Origin: Cnuella takakiae
Lineage (GTDB): Bacteria; Bacteroidota; Bacteroidia; Chitinophagales; Chitinophagaceae
Direction of reading: 5' to 3'
DNA length: 64,000 nt
Assembly: GCF_001953305.1 (NCBI RefSeq)
Contig: NZ_MTFE01000010.1
Coordinates: 2,575,716 to 2,639,715, forward strand
Shown here one piece after another: positions 33,926 to 41,755 of the stretch. Positions within the stretch are counted from its first letter, which is position 1. Every line of letters begins with the position of its first letter. Under the pieces are notes generated by a model. That model saw only the letters and a list, made by a program, of their open reading frames with translations. It had not been told where the DNA came from and did not search any database. Position numbers and translations under genes: made by a program.

Positions 33926-36211
33926 TTAGAGTTTAGTTATTTTCTTAACTGTCCTTTCGTTGCCCTTGATGATCTCAACCAGGTAAACACCCGCAGGTAA
34001 ACTGCTACCGTTGAAGCTGGCTTTGTTCTGGCCTTTTGTAAAACCAATCCCTTGTTTTTCCTGGAGTTTTTCACCCATTGCATTGTACAGGGTTACCCTG
34101 CCTCTAACTTCTCTATCAGATTGGATGATCACCTCAAAGGTTGACTGGAATGGGTTCGGCAAAATTACAACCGGCTGTTTTAGATCCTCCATGGGCGCCC
34201 GGTCTGCCTTTGCAATACTTGTAGTTGCTTCAACCTGTGGCTTGATACCTTTTTCAGGATCGCTCATTACAATTAGGTCATCGCGGGTAGTAGCAGGTCC
34301 TTCATCAGCCCAGCGGGTTGAAGAGCAGGGCTCCAGGTAAGCTATAAACTTTGAACCTTCTGCAGCCCGGAAGCCCGGATTTAAAATCACCCGGTCGCGG
34401 GCAGTAAAATAAACAGTTGTTGCCGAAGGGGTAATGTTTGTAGCACAGCCACCGGCAGATGCTGTTAACTGCGATATAGCCTGGATGAAGGTTCCTGCGG
34501 TAGGATAGGTGCCGCAAACATTAAAAGCAAATGCAGGCGATTGCGCTTCCACACCTACGGCATGCCATGCATTACCTACAGCGATGATTTCCTGTGAACA
34601 CTGACCGTAAATATCCCATGCAGCCTGCAGTGTAGCACGGCGTGCATCGATATAGCCAGAGCTGCTGGTCAGGTATTGGGTGAGTGCACGGTAGGCAATC
34701 AGGCGGGCTTTGAAACGGGTAATCCCTGTAACACTGTAAGCCCTGCCAAAATCATCGGTGCCACTGCCACCTTCTGAAACAAGGTAGAACCAATGGTTCT
34801 GAACACCGCTATTCGTATGTACGCCGCCGTTATCTAATGAGCCGGTATACCAGTTGGTACCCCGGTAAGTATCAGGGTCGCCATACAGGTTGGGATTGCG
34901 CATACTCCTGATGGCACCCCTGTCGCCGCCGATCAGGTAATCGTTAATGCCCTCCGACCAGCTTTCCACCATTTCACCAAAGATGTCGCTGAATGATTCG
35001 TTAAGCGCGCCCGACTCACCACTATACACCAGGTTGGCTTCAGACTGGGTAACGCCGTGGGCAAACTCGTGGCCGACGATGTCGTTTGTGTTCCAATCAT
35101 CAGTAGCCCCGGAAGTATTGCCGGCATAAAAGATGGCCGAATTACCCGTACAACCCCAGCAGGCATTGTTTGAACCCAGATAGGCATTATTGTAGGTAAT
35201 CATGGATGCCGATGCGCCATTCCAGCCTGCCCTGTTATGCTGGCCAAAGAAATAGTCGTAAGTCATCTTGGTACCCCATTGTGCCTGTACGGCCGATTGT
35301 TGGGATGCCAGGTTCCAGTTGTTGTCTGCGTCAGCATAGAGATCATTGGCTGGGCCGGCACCATTGCAGTTGTATACAATCAGGCTGGTAGACTGGCAAT
35401 TGTTTTGTGACAGGTATACCCCGAAAAAATTGGTGGTATTAAAAGCAACCGTTCCATTGAACGCAGAGGTACCGCTACCGCCAGAACAGTTCATGGCTAT
35501 ATCTGCACTGTTGATCACTTTTCCCGTAATGGCATCTACGTACACGCTTTTGGCAACCACTTTTGGATCGTCTGTATACACTTTAAAATGCCAGGCCAGG
35601 CGGTAATTGGCGCCAGCCAGGTTTTCATTGTTGTTGGGCGCATACACCAGTTCTCCTTTGGGAAAGTAAGTTGCCTGGTCATTTTTCATCTGGGCCTTCA
35701 ATTCTTTTTCCAGGTTGGCGTTCTGCCACAAGTATTTACTGGCATTCATGAATTGAAGGGCGCTTGCCAGGGCTTGTTTTTCGGTTACCGATGCCTGTTC
35801 TGGTTGGTTGATGCCGGTTATGAGCTTTCCATTTGCCGATTTTACAAAACCATCCGGTTGTTGGTGCACAATGTACTCGCCATAAACTACCCGCCGGTTT
35901 TTATACAATTGTTGATACCGGAAATGATTAAACTTCAGTTCATCTACCGATTTTTTCTGCAGCAGCATGGAGTCGCCTGCCTTTAAACCAAATGCATCTT
36001 TGTATTCCCGGAAAATTGTAGATGGATTAATCCGAGTGTCTTCCCTGAACTCAATCCAGTTTGGATTGCTATTGGGCTTTGCGAGTACCTCCATTTTGGG
36101 AGAAAGGGACGGGGGACCCTGCGCTACAACAGAAAGGGGCAAAAGAGCCAGCAGTAACATGAGTCTTGCCCATGGATGCAGCTGTTTTTTTTGAAAATAT
36201 ATTTTTTTCAT
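33926..36211 (-). CDS. M4 thermolysin-family metalloprotease with T9SS sorting domain
   Basis: 761 residues. Order: signal peptide (MLLLALLPLSVVAQ), FTP and PepSY-like propeptide (about 40-230), M4 catalytic domain with H381-E-F-A-H385 and E405 (GALNESFSDIFGE), M4 C-terminal helical domain with the DxGGVHTNSGV motif, and a C-terminal type IX secretion sorting domain (about 680-761: PNPFQSTFEVII, then LYNAMGEKLQ and GVYLVEIIKG ending KKITKL). It is exported to the surface or medium through T9SS and degrades protein. An ATG two codons earlier (36217) is an equal alternative. It lies 86 bp after the surface-protein gene on the same strand. Confidence 0.95.
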   Translation of the reverse strand: MKKIYFQKKQLHPWARLMLLLALLPLSVVAQGPPSLSPKMEVLAKPNSNPNWIEFREDTRINPSTIFREYKDAFGLKAGDSMLLQKKSVDELKFNHFRYQQLYKNRRVVYGEYIVHQQPDGFVKSANGKLITGINQPEQASVTEKQALASALQFMNASKYLWQNANLEKELKAQMKNDQATYFPKGELVYAPNNNENLAGANYRLAWHFKVYTDDPKVVAKSVYVDAITGKVINSADIAMNCSGGSGTSAFNGTVAFNTTNFFGVYLSQNNCQSTSLIVYNCNGAGPANDLYADADNNWNLASQQSAVQAQWGTKMTYDYFFGQHNRAGWNGASASMITYNNAYLGSNNACWGCTGNSAIFYAGNTSGATDDWNTNDIVGHEFAHGVTQSEANLVYSGESGALNESFSDIFGEMVESWSEGINDYLIGGDRGAIRSMRNPNLYGDPDTYRGTNWYTGSLDNGGVHTNSGVQNHWFYLVSEGGSGTDDFGRAYSVTGITRFKARLIAYRALTQYLTSSSGYIDARRATLQAAWDIYGQCSQEIIAVGNAWHAVGVEAQSPAFAFNVCGTYPTAGTFIQAISQLTASAGGCATNITPSATTVYFTARDRVILNPGFRAAEGSKFIAYLEPCSSTRWADEGPATTRDDLIVMSDPEKGIKPQVEATTSIAKADRAPMEDLKQPVVILPNPFQSTFEVIIQSDREVRGRVTLYNAMGEKLQEKQGIGFTKGQNKASFNGSSLPAGVYLVEIIKGNERTVKKITKL

Positions 36212-36297
36212 GGCCACATAATTTAATTGCTGCCCAACCCAGGAACCTTGTCCTGGTTCAGGCTTTGAAAATTGTTTGCAATCCTCAGGTCAGGTAC

Positions 36298-37311
36298 TTA
36301 TTTGTGGCCTTTTTGCTGCTTTTTCTGCAGTTGGTCTACCTGCTTTTGCAAGGCAATAACATACAGCGTCAGTTCTTCTATTTTCTCCATCATTTTGGTT
36401 TGCATAGCGCCTACCTGCAAACCGTTTTCCTGGATTTCTTTGGCTGATGCTATGCCCGGCAGGTGTTTGTTTTTCTGTACAAACTGTTCAACTTCGGCAA
36501 GGGGCCGCAAGGGATAGTTGTTTTCAAAAACATAATCGGCCCAACCAGTTTCCACCCTAACCTCCTTGGCCTGGATGGCGCCATTTACTGAAAGTTTGTA
36601 ACTGGGGTTGATGGTTCCGATGCCCACGTTGCCCGAGCTCAGGTTGATGGACATTTTTGAAGAGCCGGAGCCGATAAAATTAAATTGGTCGGTACCATCT
36701 ATGTATTGCAAGCCCCAGTTTGGAAAAGCCGGAGAATGAGCCAGTACCATCCTGTTGGTGTTGGTAGTGCCAGAAGCCAGCATGTACATCATGGGTGCCG
36801 GAGTGCCTGCAGGGTTTGCAAATTGAATGGACTGCTGGTCCGATACAAACTTGAGGTTGCCATCAAGTGTTTGATTGCCTACAACATGAAGGCGTTCTGC
36901 TGGCGTGGATGTACCCAGTCCAACGAAACCGTTTACAAATAAACCATTAGAAACTGCTGGTGCGGTGGAACTGCCTACAGAAACACCGCCATTGGCGTGT
37001 ACCATGAGCTTCGTGCCGTTATTGACATAAACCCTGAAAGGACTGGCGCCGGTGGGTGCATTTACAGCCAACTTGGAAGATGATGTGACGATGCCAATGC
37101 CAATATTGCCACCATCGGTTACACGTATCCGTTCTAAACCGCTTGTTCTTATACTTAAGGAAGTAGCGGTGGTAGTACCTAAGATTGCTGGGTTGGCGGG
37201 CGCATTTGAGTTTCCTGACATGCTCCAATAAGGTGTCCCATTTTGTGCAAGGATTTCATTGGAAGCAATAGATGTCAGAGCTACCATTAAAAGAAACAGG
37301 TTCTTTTTCAT
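36298..37311 (-). CDS. secreted surface protein with GNVGIGT-type repeats and C-terminal coiled coil
   Basis: 337 residues from ATG 37311 (MKKNLFLLMVALTSIASNEILAQ signal). It carries three copies of a tail-fibre-like motif (GNIGIG...SKLAVN, GFVGLGTSTPAERLHVVG, GNVGIGTINPSYKLSVNG) and ends in a conserved block (NYPLRPLAEVEQFVQKNKHL, PGI, then GAMQTKMMEKIEEL) that runs into a Gln/Lys-rich coiled coil. Such proteins are frequent in Bacteroidota; the end resembles the self-assembly regions of phage-tail-fibre-like adhesins. Binding partner unknown. It probably shares an operon with the M4 protease downstream. Confidence 0.8.
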   Translation of the reverse strand: MKKNLFLLMVALTSIASNEILAQNGTPYWSMSGNSNAPANPAILGTTTATSLSIRTSGLERIRVTDGGNIGIGIVTSSSKLAVNAPTGASPFRVYVNNGTKLMVHANGGVSVGSSTAPAVSNGLFVNGFVGLGTSTPAERLHVVGNQTLDGNLKFVSDQQSIQFANPAGTPAPMMYMLASGTTNTNRMVLAHSPAFPNWGLQYIDGTDQFNFIGSGSSKMSINLSSGNVGIGTINPSYKLSVNGAIQAKEVRVETGWADYVFENNYPLRPLAEVEQFVQKNKHLPGIASAKEIQENGLQVGAMQTKMMEKIEELTLYVIALQKQVDQLQKKQQKGHK

Positions 37312-37903
37312 AAAAAGAAGAGTTGGGTGAAAGAAATCAGTTAAAGCGAACAGGTAGCAGACAAGGGGTGGGATAGAAGCAAACAGATGTTCCAAGGCTA
37401 ATGCCTGCAGGTAAAAGGTTGAAATGACGATTTGCTTCGTTGGTGATTAGTTACAAAGGATAACAGACATTGTGTAGGAGAACTCCGAAAGAATAAGTAC
37501 TTATTGAGTGTAAAGTAAATAAAGGAATTTGGGTTCCACCAGTGTTTTCACCCTTATTTGTTCCGAAAAACTGGATGTGCAAACATGGAATTCAAATGTG
37601 TATTGTACAGGTTTTGTAAAGCCTTTCTACAGAACTGTTTGCGAAAAAAAACTTAGTTAAAGGCAGCTCCCATGCGGGTGCCCATCCGGCAAAAAAATAA
37701 AACACCAACAATAAAGTACTGCCAGCTTGTAACGATCGATGGATCTGTTTTTTGGTAGTCTAAAAATTCAAAGTGGAAAAAGACAAAGCACCAAGGTCTT
37801 CAAGGAAGTAAAGGCCTGCTGGAGAGGGATAATTATAAGTTGGGCACTAAAAGTACTTTCCAGTTTTTGTATGTAATACCAATTTCCAAAACTAATCAGG
37901 GAC
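37312..37903. other. long non-coding gap
   Basis: About 590 bp with no supportable gene on either strand. It is AT-rich compared with its neighbours. A fragment near 37780-37815 (GACAAAGCACCAAGGTCTTC then AAGGAAGTAAAGG) loosely recalls the CAAAG/AAGG dispersed repeats seen around parE and parC. It probably holds the promoter of the surface-protein gene, but I could not fix a box. Confidence 0.5.
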
Positions 37904-37937
37904 AAAAAAAGGCGGTACAGGTCCTTCCTGTACCGCC
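37904..37937 (-). terminator. intrinsic terminator of the 89-aa gene
   Basis: Perfect 11-bp stem GGCGGTACAGG with CCTGTACCGCC (37911-37937), loop of 5 nt, followed on the minus strand by seven T. Confidence 0.9.
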
Positions 37938-37994
37938 CAATGGTTTTACTGTTGGCTTCCCTGCCGCGCTACGCTTGCCCGATCTTAAACAACA

Positions 37995-38264
37995 CTACTC
38001 TTCGTCTTCTTCATTATACACATCTTCGTTGCTGCTGTTGTAATGCTTTTCCCATGCTTCCACGGCGGCATCACTCAAACATTCGATGATGTCGTAAATG
38101 GCGTCGGTCTTTCGCTTCCAAATGGTGGTGATCTGGTCGTCGTAATGGAACACATACATACAATGATCCGACTCCATCATCACCTTGATCAACGACACGG
38201 CCTGGTCCTGCTTTTCCTGTATCAGGTAATAACAACCCGGTTCCAGCAATCCATACGTATACAT
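37995..38264 (-). CDS. hypothetical protein (89 aa)
   Basis: Not recognised. ATG 38264 is chosen since an AGGAGG ribosome-binding site lies exactly 6 nt upstream; a second ATG two codons earlier abuts this site. Such a strong Shine-Dalgarno sequence is unusual for Bacteroidota. The product is soluble, begins MYTYGLLEPGCYYLIQEK, contains AIYDIIECLSDAAVEAWEKH and ends in a very acidic tail (EDVYNEEDEE). A good terminator follows, which supports a real gene. Between it and parE (38265-38543) I see nothing else. Confidence 0.75.
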   Translation of the reverse strand: MYTYGLLEPGCYYLIQEKQDQAVSLIKVMMESDHCMYVFHYDDQITTIWKRKTDAIYDIIECLSDAAVEAWEKHYNSSNEDVYNEEDEE

Positions 38265-38270
38265 ACTCAT

Positions 38271-38276
38271 CCTCCT
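38271..38276 (-). promoter_or_regulatory. strong Shine-Dalgarno site AGGAGG
   Basis: AGGAGG 6 nt before ATG 38264 on the minus strand. It decides the start and stands out because most genes in this window lack such a site. Confidence 0.7.
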
Positions 38277-38543
38277 TTTTACATTATTTACGGTTACCAT
38301 GGGTTAGTAAGTGCAAATAATTGAATGGGTCAGGAGCAGGGTTTTGGTGGACAATTGATGGGGTTGTTCCCCTTTGCCCGGGCCAAAATTAGGGGCTTTT
38401 CCTTAGCCCGCCCGCCTCACCCGGTAAAGAAATCTTTAAAGACAATACAAATATTGAAAATCAACTACTTAGCTCTATAACTATTCGCCGGAACAGTTTA
38501 TTTTTTCGCTAAAAAACTTAGCAAATAACGTGTTTTTTTTCCG

Positions 38544-38551
38544 TATATTTG
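38544..38551 (+). promoter_or_regulatory. -7 box of the parE operon
   Basis: TATATTTG, an exact TAnnTTTG match, 92 nt before parE. Confidence 0.55.
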
Positions 38552-38643
38552 CCCGCTCTCCGGAACAAAGCCCCGTTATTTTTATCCACTAAAATTGACG
38601 GCGGCTTCCCCGGCGACAAACCACAACAGACAGCAACCATCCT

Positions 38644-40557
38644 ATGGCAGAAACAAAAAAAGTAGTAGCCGATTATACCGAAGACAGTATCAGGAGCCTC
38701 GACTGGCGGGAGCATATCCGTCTCCGTCCGGGTATGTATATCGGTAAGCTGGGCGATGGCTCCAGCCCCGACGACGGTATCTATGTATTGGTGAAAGAGG
38801 TGCTCGACAACTGTATTGATGAATATATGATGGGTTATGGCAAATCCATCGAAGTATCCATTAAAGATAAAACCGTAACCATCCGCGACTATGGTCGTGG
38901 CATTCCCCTGGGTAAGGTGGTGGACGTGGTAAGTAAAATCAACACGGGCGCCAAATACGACAGCAAGGTGTTCCAGAAATCGGTTGGTTTGAATGGTGTG
39001 GGTACCAAGGCGGTAAACGCCCTCAGCCACTACTTCAAGGTGGCTTCTTTTCGCGAAGGCAAAATGAAGATGGCTGAATTTGAAGCAGGCCAGCTCATTA
39101 AAGAACACAAGGAAGTGCCTACTACTGAAGCTAATGGCACACTGGTTTCTTTTGTTGCCGATGACAGCATCTTCCGCAACTATCATTATATCCCCGAGTA
39201 CCTCGAGAAGCAGATCTGGAACTACTGTTTCCTGAATGCGGGTATGCGCATCAATTTCAATGGTAAGAATTACGTTTCCAAAAACGGCCTGTTGGACCTG
39301 TTGGAGCGGGAAACCAATGCCGACGAACTGCGTTACCCCATCATCCACCTGAAAGGCGAAGACATTGAAGTAGCCATTACCCATAACAATGACTATGGTG
39401 AAGACTACCATTCCTTTGTTAACGGCCAGCATACTACCCAGGGCGGTACCCACCAGGCAGCATTCCGCGAAGCCTATGTAAAGGTGATCCGGGAATTCTT
39501 CAAGAAAGACTTTGATGCGGCCGATATCCGCCAGAGCATCGTTGCGGCCGTTGCCGTACGGGTAGTGGAGCCTGTGTTCGAATCGCAAACCAAAACCAAG
39601 CTGGGTTCGCTCAACGTGGAAGAAGGCGGGCAGAGCATGCGCCAGTTTGTGCTGGAGTTTTTGCAGCGCAACCTCGATAACTTCCTGCATAAGAACCCCG
39701 CGGTTGCCGAAGCCCTGAAGAAAAAGATCGAGCAGAGCGAACGCGAACGCAAGGATATGGCCGGTATTAAAAAGCTGGCAAACGAAAGGGCCAAGAAGGC
39801 CAACCTGCACAACAAAAAATTACGCGACTGCCGTATTCACCTCAACGAAGAACCGCCAACTAAGGGCAAGGAGGAGTTTGCGTTCAAGCAAAACAATACT
39901 ACCATCTTCATTACCGAAGGTGACTCGGCATCGGGCTCCATTACCAAGGCCCGCGATGTGGAAACCCAGGGCGTTTTCTCGCTCCGCGGTAAGCCGCTCA
40001 ACTGTTTTGGCATGACCAAGAAGGTGGTGTACGAAAACGAGGAACTCAACCTTTTGCAGCACGCCCTCAACATTGAGGAAGGCATGGAAGGTTTGCGCTT
40101 CAACCGCATCGTAATTGCTACCGATGCCGACGTGGACGGTATGCACATCCGCTTGCTGATTATGACCTTCTTCCTGCAGTTCTTTCCCGACTTGGTGAAG
40201 AAAGGGCATGTGTACATCCTGGAAACGCCTTTGTTCCGGGTGCGCAACAAGCAAACAACTATTTACTGCTACAGCGAGCAGGAAAAACAGGCAGCCGTGA
40301 AAAAGCTGGGCAACAAACCGGAGATCACCCGTTTTAAAGGTTTGGGTGAAATTTCTCCTGATGAATTCGGCCGCTTCATAGGTGAGGACATGCGCCTCCA
40401 ACCCGTGATCCTCGACCATGGCGATCATATCCAGCACCTGCTGGAATACTACATGGGTAAGAACTCGCAGGAGCGCCAGGAGTTTATTATCAACAACCTG
40501 CGTGTGGAACTGGATGTAGTAGAAGAAGGCGCTGTACCTGTTGCGGCAACTACATAA
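38644..40557 (+). CDS. parE: DNA topoisomerase IV subunit B
   Basis: 637 residues. GHKL ATPase domain first ([13 protein letters not shown] with the catalytic Glu, DYGRGIPLG, and the lid [14 protein letters not shown]), transducer domain (about 230-400, QTKTKLGS), then the Toprim domain ([25 protein letters not shown]) and the C-terminal [11 protein letters not shown] block. With ParC it decatenates daughter chromosomes. ParE rather than GyrB is favoured by its length (GyrB is often longer) and by pairing with the ParC-like gene downstream. A long hairpin repeat starts 3 bp after the stop codon. Confidence 0.93.
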   Translation: MAETKKVVADYTEDSIRSLDWREHIRLRPGMYIGKLGDGSSPDDGIYVLVKEVLDNCIDEYMMGYGKSIEVSIKDKTVTIRDYGRGIPLGKVVDVVSKINTGAKYDSKVFQKSVGLNGVGTKAVNALSHYFKVASFREGKMKMAEFEAGQLIKEHKEVPTTEANGTLVSFVADDSIFRNYHYIPEYLEKQIWNYCFLNAGMRINFNGKNYVSKNGLLDLLERETNADELRYPIIHLKGEDIEVAITHNNDYGEDYHSFVNGQHTTQGGTHQAAFREAYVKVIREFFKKDFDAADIRQSIVAAVAVRVVEPVFESQTKTKLGSLNVEEGGQSMRQFVLEFLQRNLDNFLHKNPAVAEALKKKIEQSERERKDMAGIKKLANERAKKANLHNKKLRDCRIHLNEEPPTKGKEEFAFKQNNTTIFITEGDSASGSITKARDVETQGVFSLRGKPLNCFGMTKKVVYENEELNLLQHALNIEEGMEGLRFNRIVIATDADVDGMHIRLLIMTFFLQFFPDLVKKGHVYILETPLFRVRNKQTTIYCYSEQEKQAAVKKLGNKPEITRFKGLGEISPDEFGRFIGEDMRLQPVILDHGDHIQHLLEYYMGKNSQERQEFIINNLRVELDVVEEGAVPVAATT

Positions 40558-40560
40558 TTC

Positions 40561-40619
40561 CTTGGCGCCTCTGCGCCTTTGCGTGAAAATGTTGCTCGCA
40601 AAGACGCAGAGGCGCTAAG
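40561..40619. repeat. dispersed palindrome (CTCTGCGCCTTTGCG family)
   Basis: Arms of 23 bp (40561-40583 and 40597-40619) match at 21 positions, with a 13-nt loop. It lies exactly between parE and the DUF1835 gene. Related units recur at 41543-41745 on the other side of that gene. Confidence 0.85.
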
Positions 40620-40636
40620 CATAACCAAAGCCAATC

Positions 40637-41542
40637 ATGAGCAAAGAGAAAAGAGTAGGAGCAAGGGCTCCTGAAGCGGATATCCCCGCCGAAATCATTC
40701 ACCTGGTGTTTCAGGAAGCTGATATCGCGGTACTGCAACAGGCTATAGCATTAGATGAGAACCTCGAAGGCGAGGTAATCATCATCCGCGATGACTATGC
40801 CGTTGGCCCGCTCAATCAATTGGAAGAAGCCGAAGGCTGGCAGGCACGCAAGGAATGGTGGAAAGAGCAGTTGCTCCTTTCGCCTTACGGCGATACCACC
40901 GATATGGTAAATGACCGGATGACCGTGCACAACCTGAAGAAAGTGCTGGACGAAGATGAAAACCTGGCTCTTTGGATCTGGATGGGACAGAACGGACATG
41001 ATGTGTGCGGCTATTACTGGCTGATTGGCCAATTGAAAGAATACCAGGGAAGGGTGTATGTGTTGTACATGAACAACCTGCCGTTTATTAATGAAAAAGG
41101 TGGCATTTTTTATCCCAATGCCATTCATGATATTCCAGCCAAAGAGTTTCGCAAGGCGAAAAAATTATCGCGTGCCGTAACCCTTTCGGAGTTTGAAGTT
41201 GACCCTGATGAATGGAAGCGCCTGGCGCAGGAAAACGCCCTGGTGCGGATCCTTGAAGGCGGTAAAAAGATCGCCAGCAAGGAAGCGGATTTCTACGACA
41301 GTGAATTGCTTAAGGTAATCACCGGCGAATGGCAGAAGATTCCCAAGGTGCTGATGAATGCCCTGGGCAAGATGAAGATCAAAACCGGCGATGTATTCCT
41401 CAATGGCCGCCTGCACCAGATGGCTGCAGCGGGAAAAGTGGAATTGCAGGGCGATTTTTCGAAGGGATGGAAGGAATGTAGCGTGCGGTTGGACGGTGTG
41501 GCTGCCCCTGCAGAAAGTGTAAATGCCGCAGCTGCGGAGTAG
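40637..41542 (+). CDS. DUF1835 (and DUF3658-like) domain protein
   Basis: 301 residues, soluble. The N-terminal half (about 20-145) fits DUF1835: IIHLVFQEADIAVLQQAI, then GEVIIIRDDYAVGPL and WIWMGQNGHDVCGYYWLIGQL. The C-terminal half (about 190-290) fits the DUF3658 partner domain (LVRILEGGKKIASKEADFYD, GDVFLNGRLHQMAAAG). The biochemical role is unknown. It sits between parE and parC with the same repeat family on both sides, so it is either a genuine third gene of a topoisomerase IV operon or a cassette that arrived through the repeats. Confidence 0.85.
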   Translation: MSKEKRVGARAPEADIPAEIIHLVFQEADIAVLQQAIALDENLEGEVIIIRDDYAVGPLNQLEEAEGWQARKEWWKEQLLLSPYGDTTDMVNDRMTVHNLKKVLDEDENLALWIWMGQNGHDVCGYYWLIGQLKEYQGRVYVLYMNNLPFINEKGGIFYPNAIHDIPAKEFRKAKKLSRAVTLSEFEVDPDEWKRLAQENALVRILEGGKKIASKEADFYDSELLKVITGEWQKIPKVLMNALGKMKIKTGDVFLNGRLHQMAAAGKVELQGDFSKGWKECSVRLDGVAAPAESVNAAAAE

Positions 41543-41745
41543 GTTGCACGCAACGACGCAACGAAATACATCTTTGTAGATTGTTTAAAAAATAGGCAGC
41601 TTTCTTTGCGCCGCTGCGCCATAACGAGCAACTTGCCTTTGCGGCGTTGCTCCTGTGCCTCTTTGCGGGAAAACGCTGTTGTAAAAAAATATTCTTTGCG
41701 CCTTTGCTCCTTAGTGGCTTTGCGTGCAAAACTTTGTAAAAGACA
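41543..41745. repeat. cluster of CTTTGCG-type repeats before parC
   Basis: Two direct units TTCTTTGCGCC-n-n-TGC-n-CC-n-TA (about 41602-41622 and 41691-41712), further CTTTGCG copies between them, and an inverted unit with ACGCAACGACGCAACG right after the DUF1835 stop codon. It gives rise to meaningless low-complexity frames on the minus strand. Confidence 0.78.
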
Positions 41746-41755
41746 ATAACCTATA

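Noticed and set aside
37312-37903. Possible small gene or RNA in the longest non-coding gap
   Set aside because: Only short open frames without ribosome-binding sites, and no strong hairpin apart from the terminator at its edge.
38518-39810. 430-codon open frame on the minus strand
   Set aside because: Antisense to parE; the encoded sequence has no family signature.
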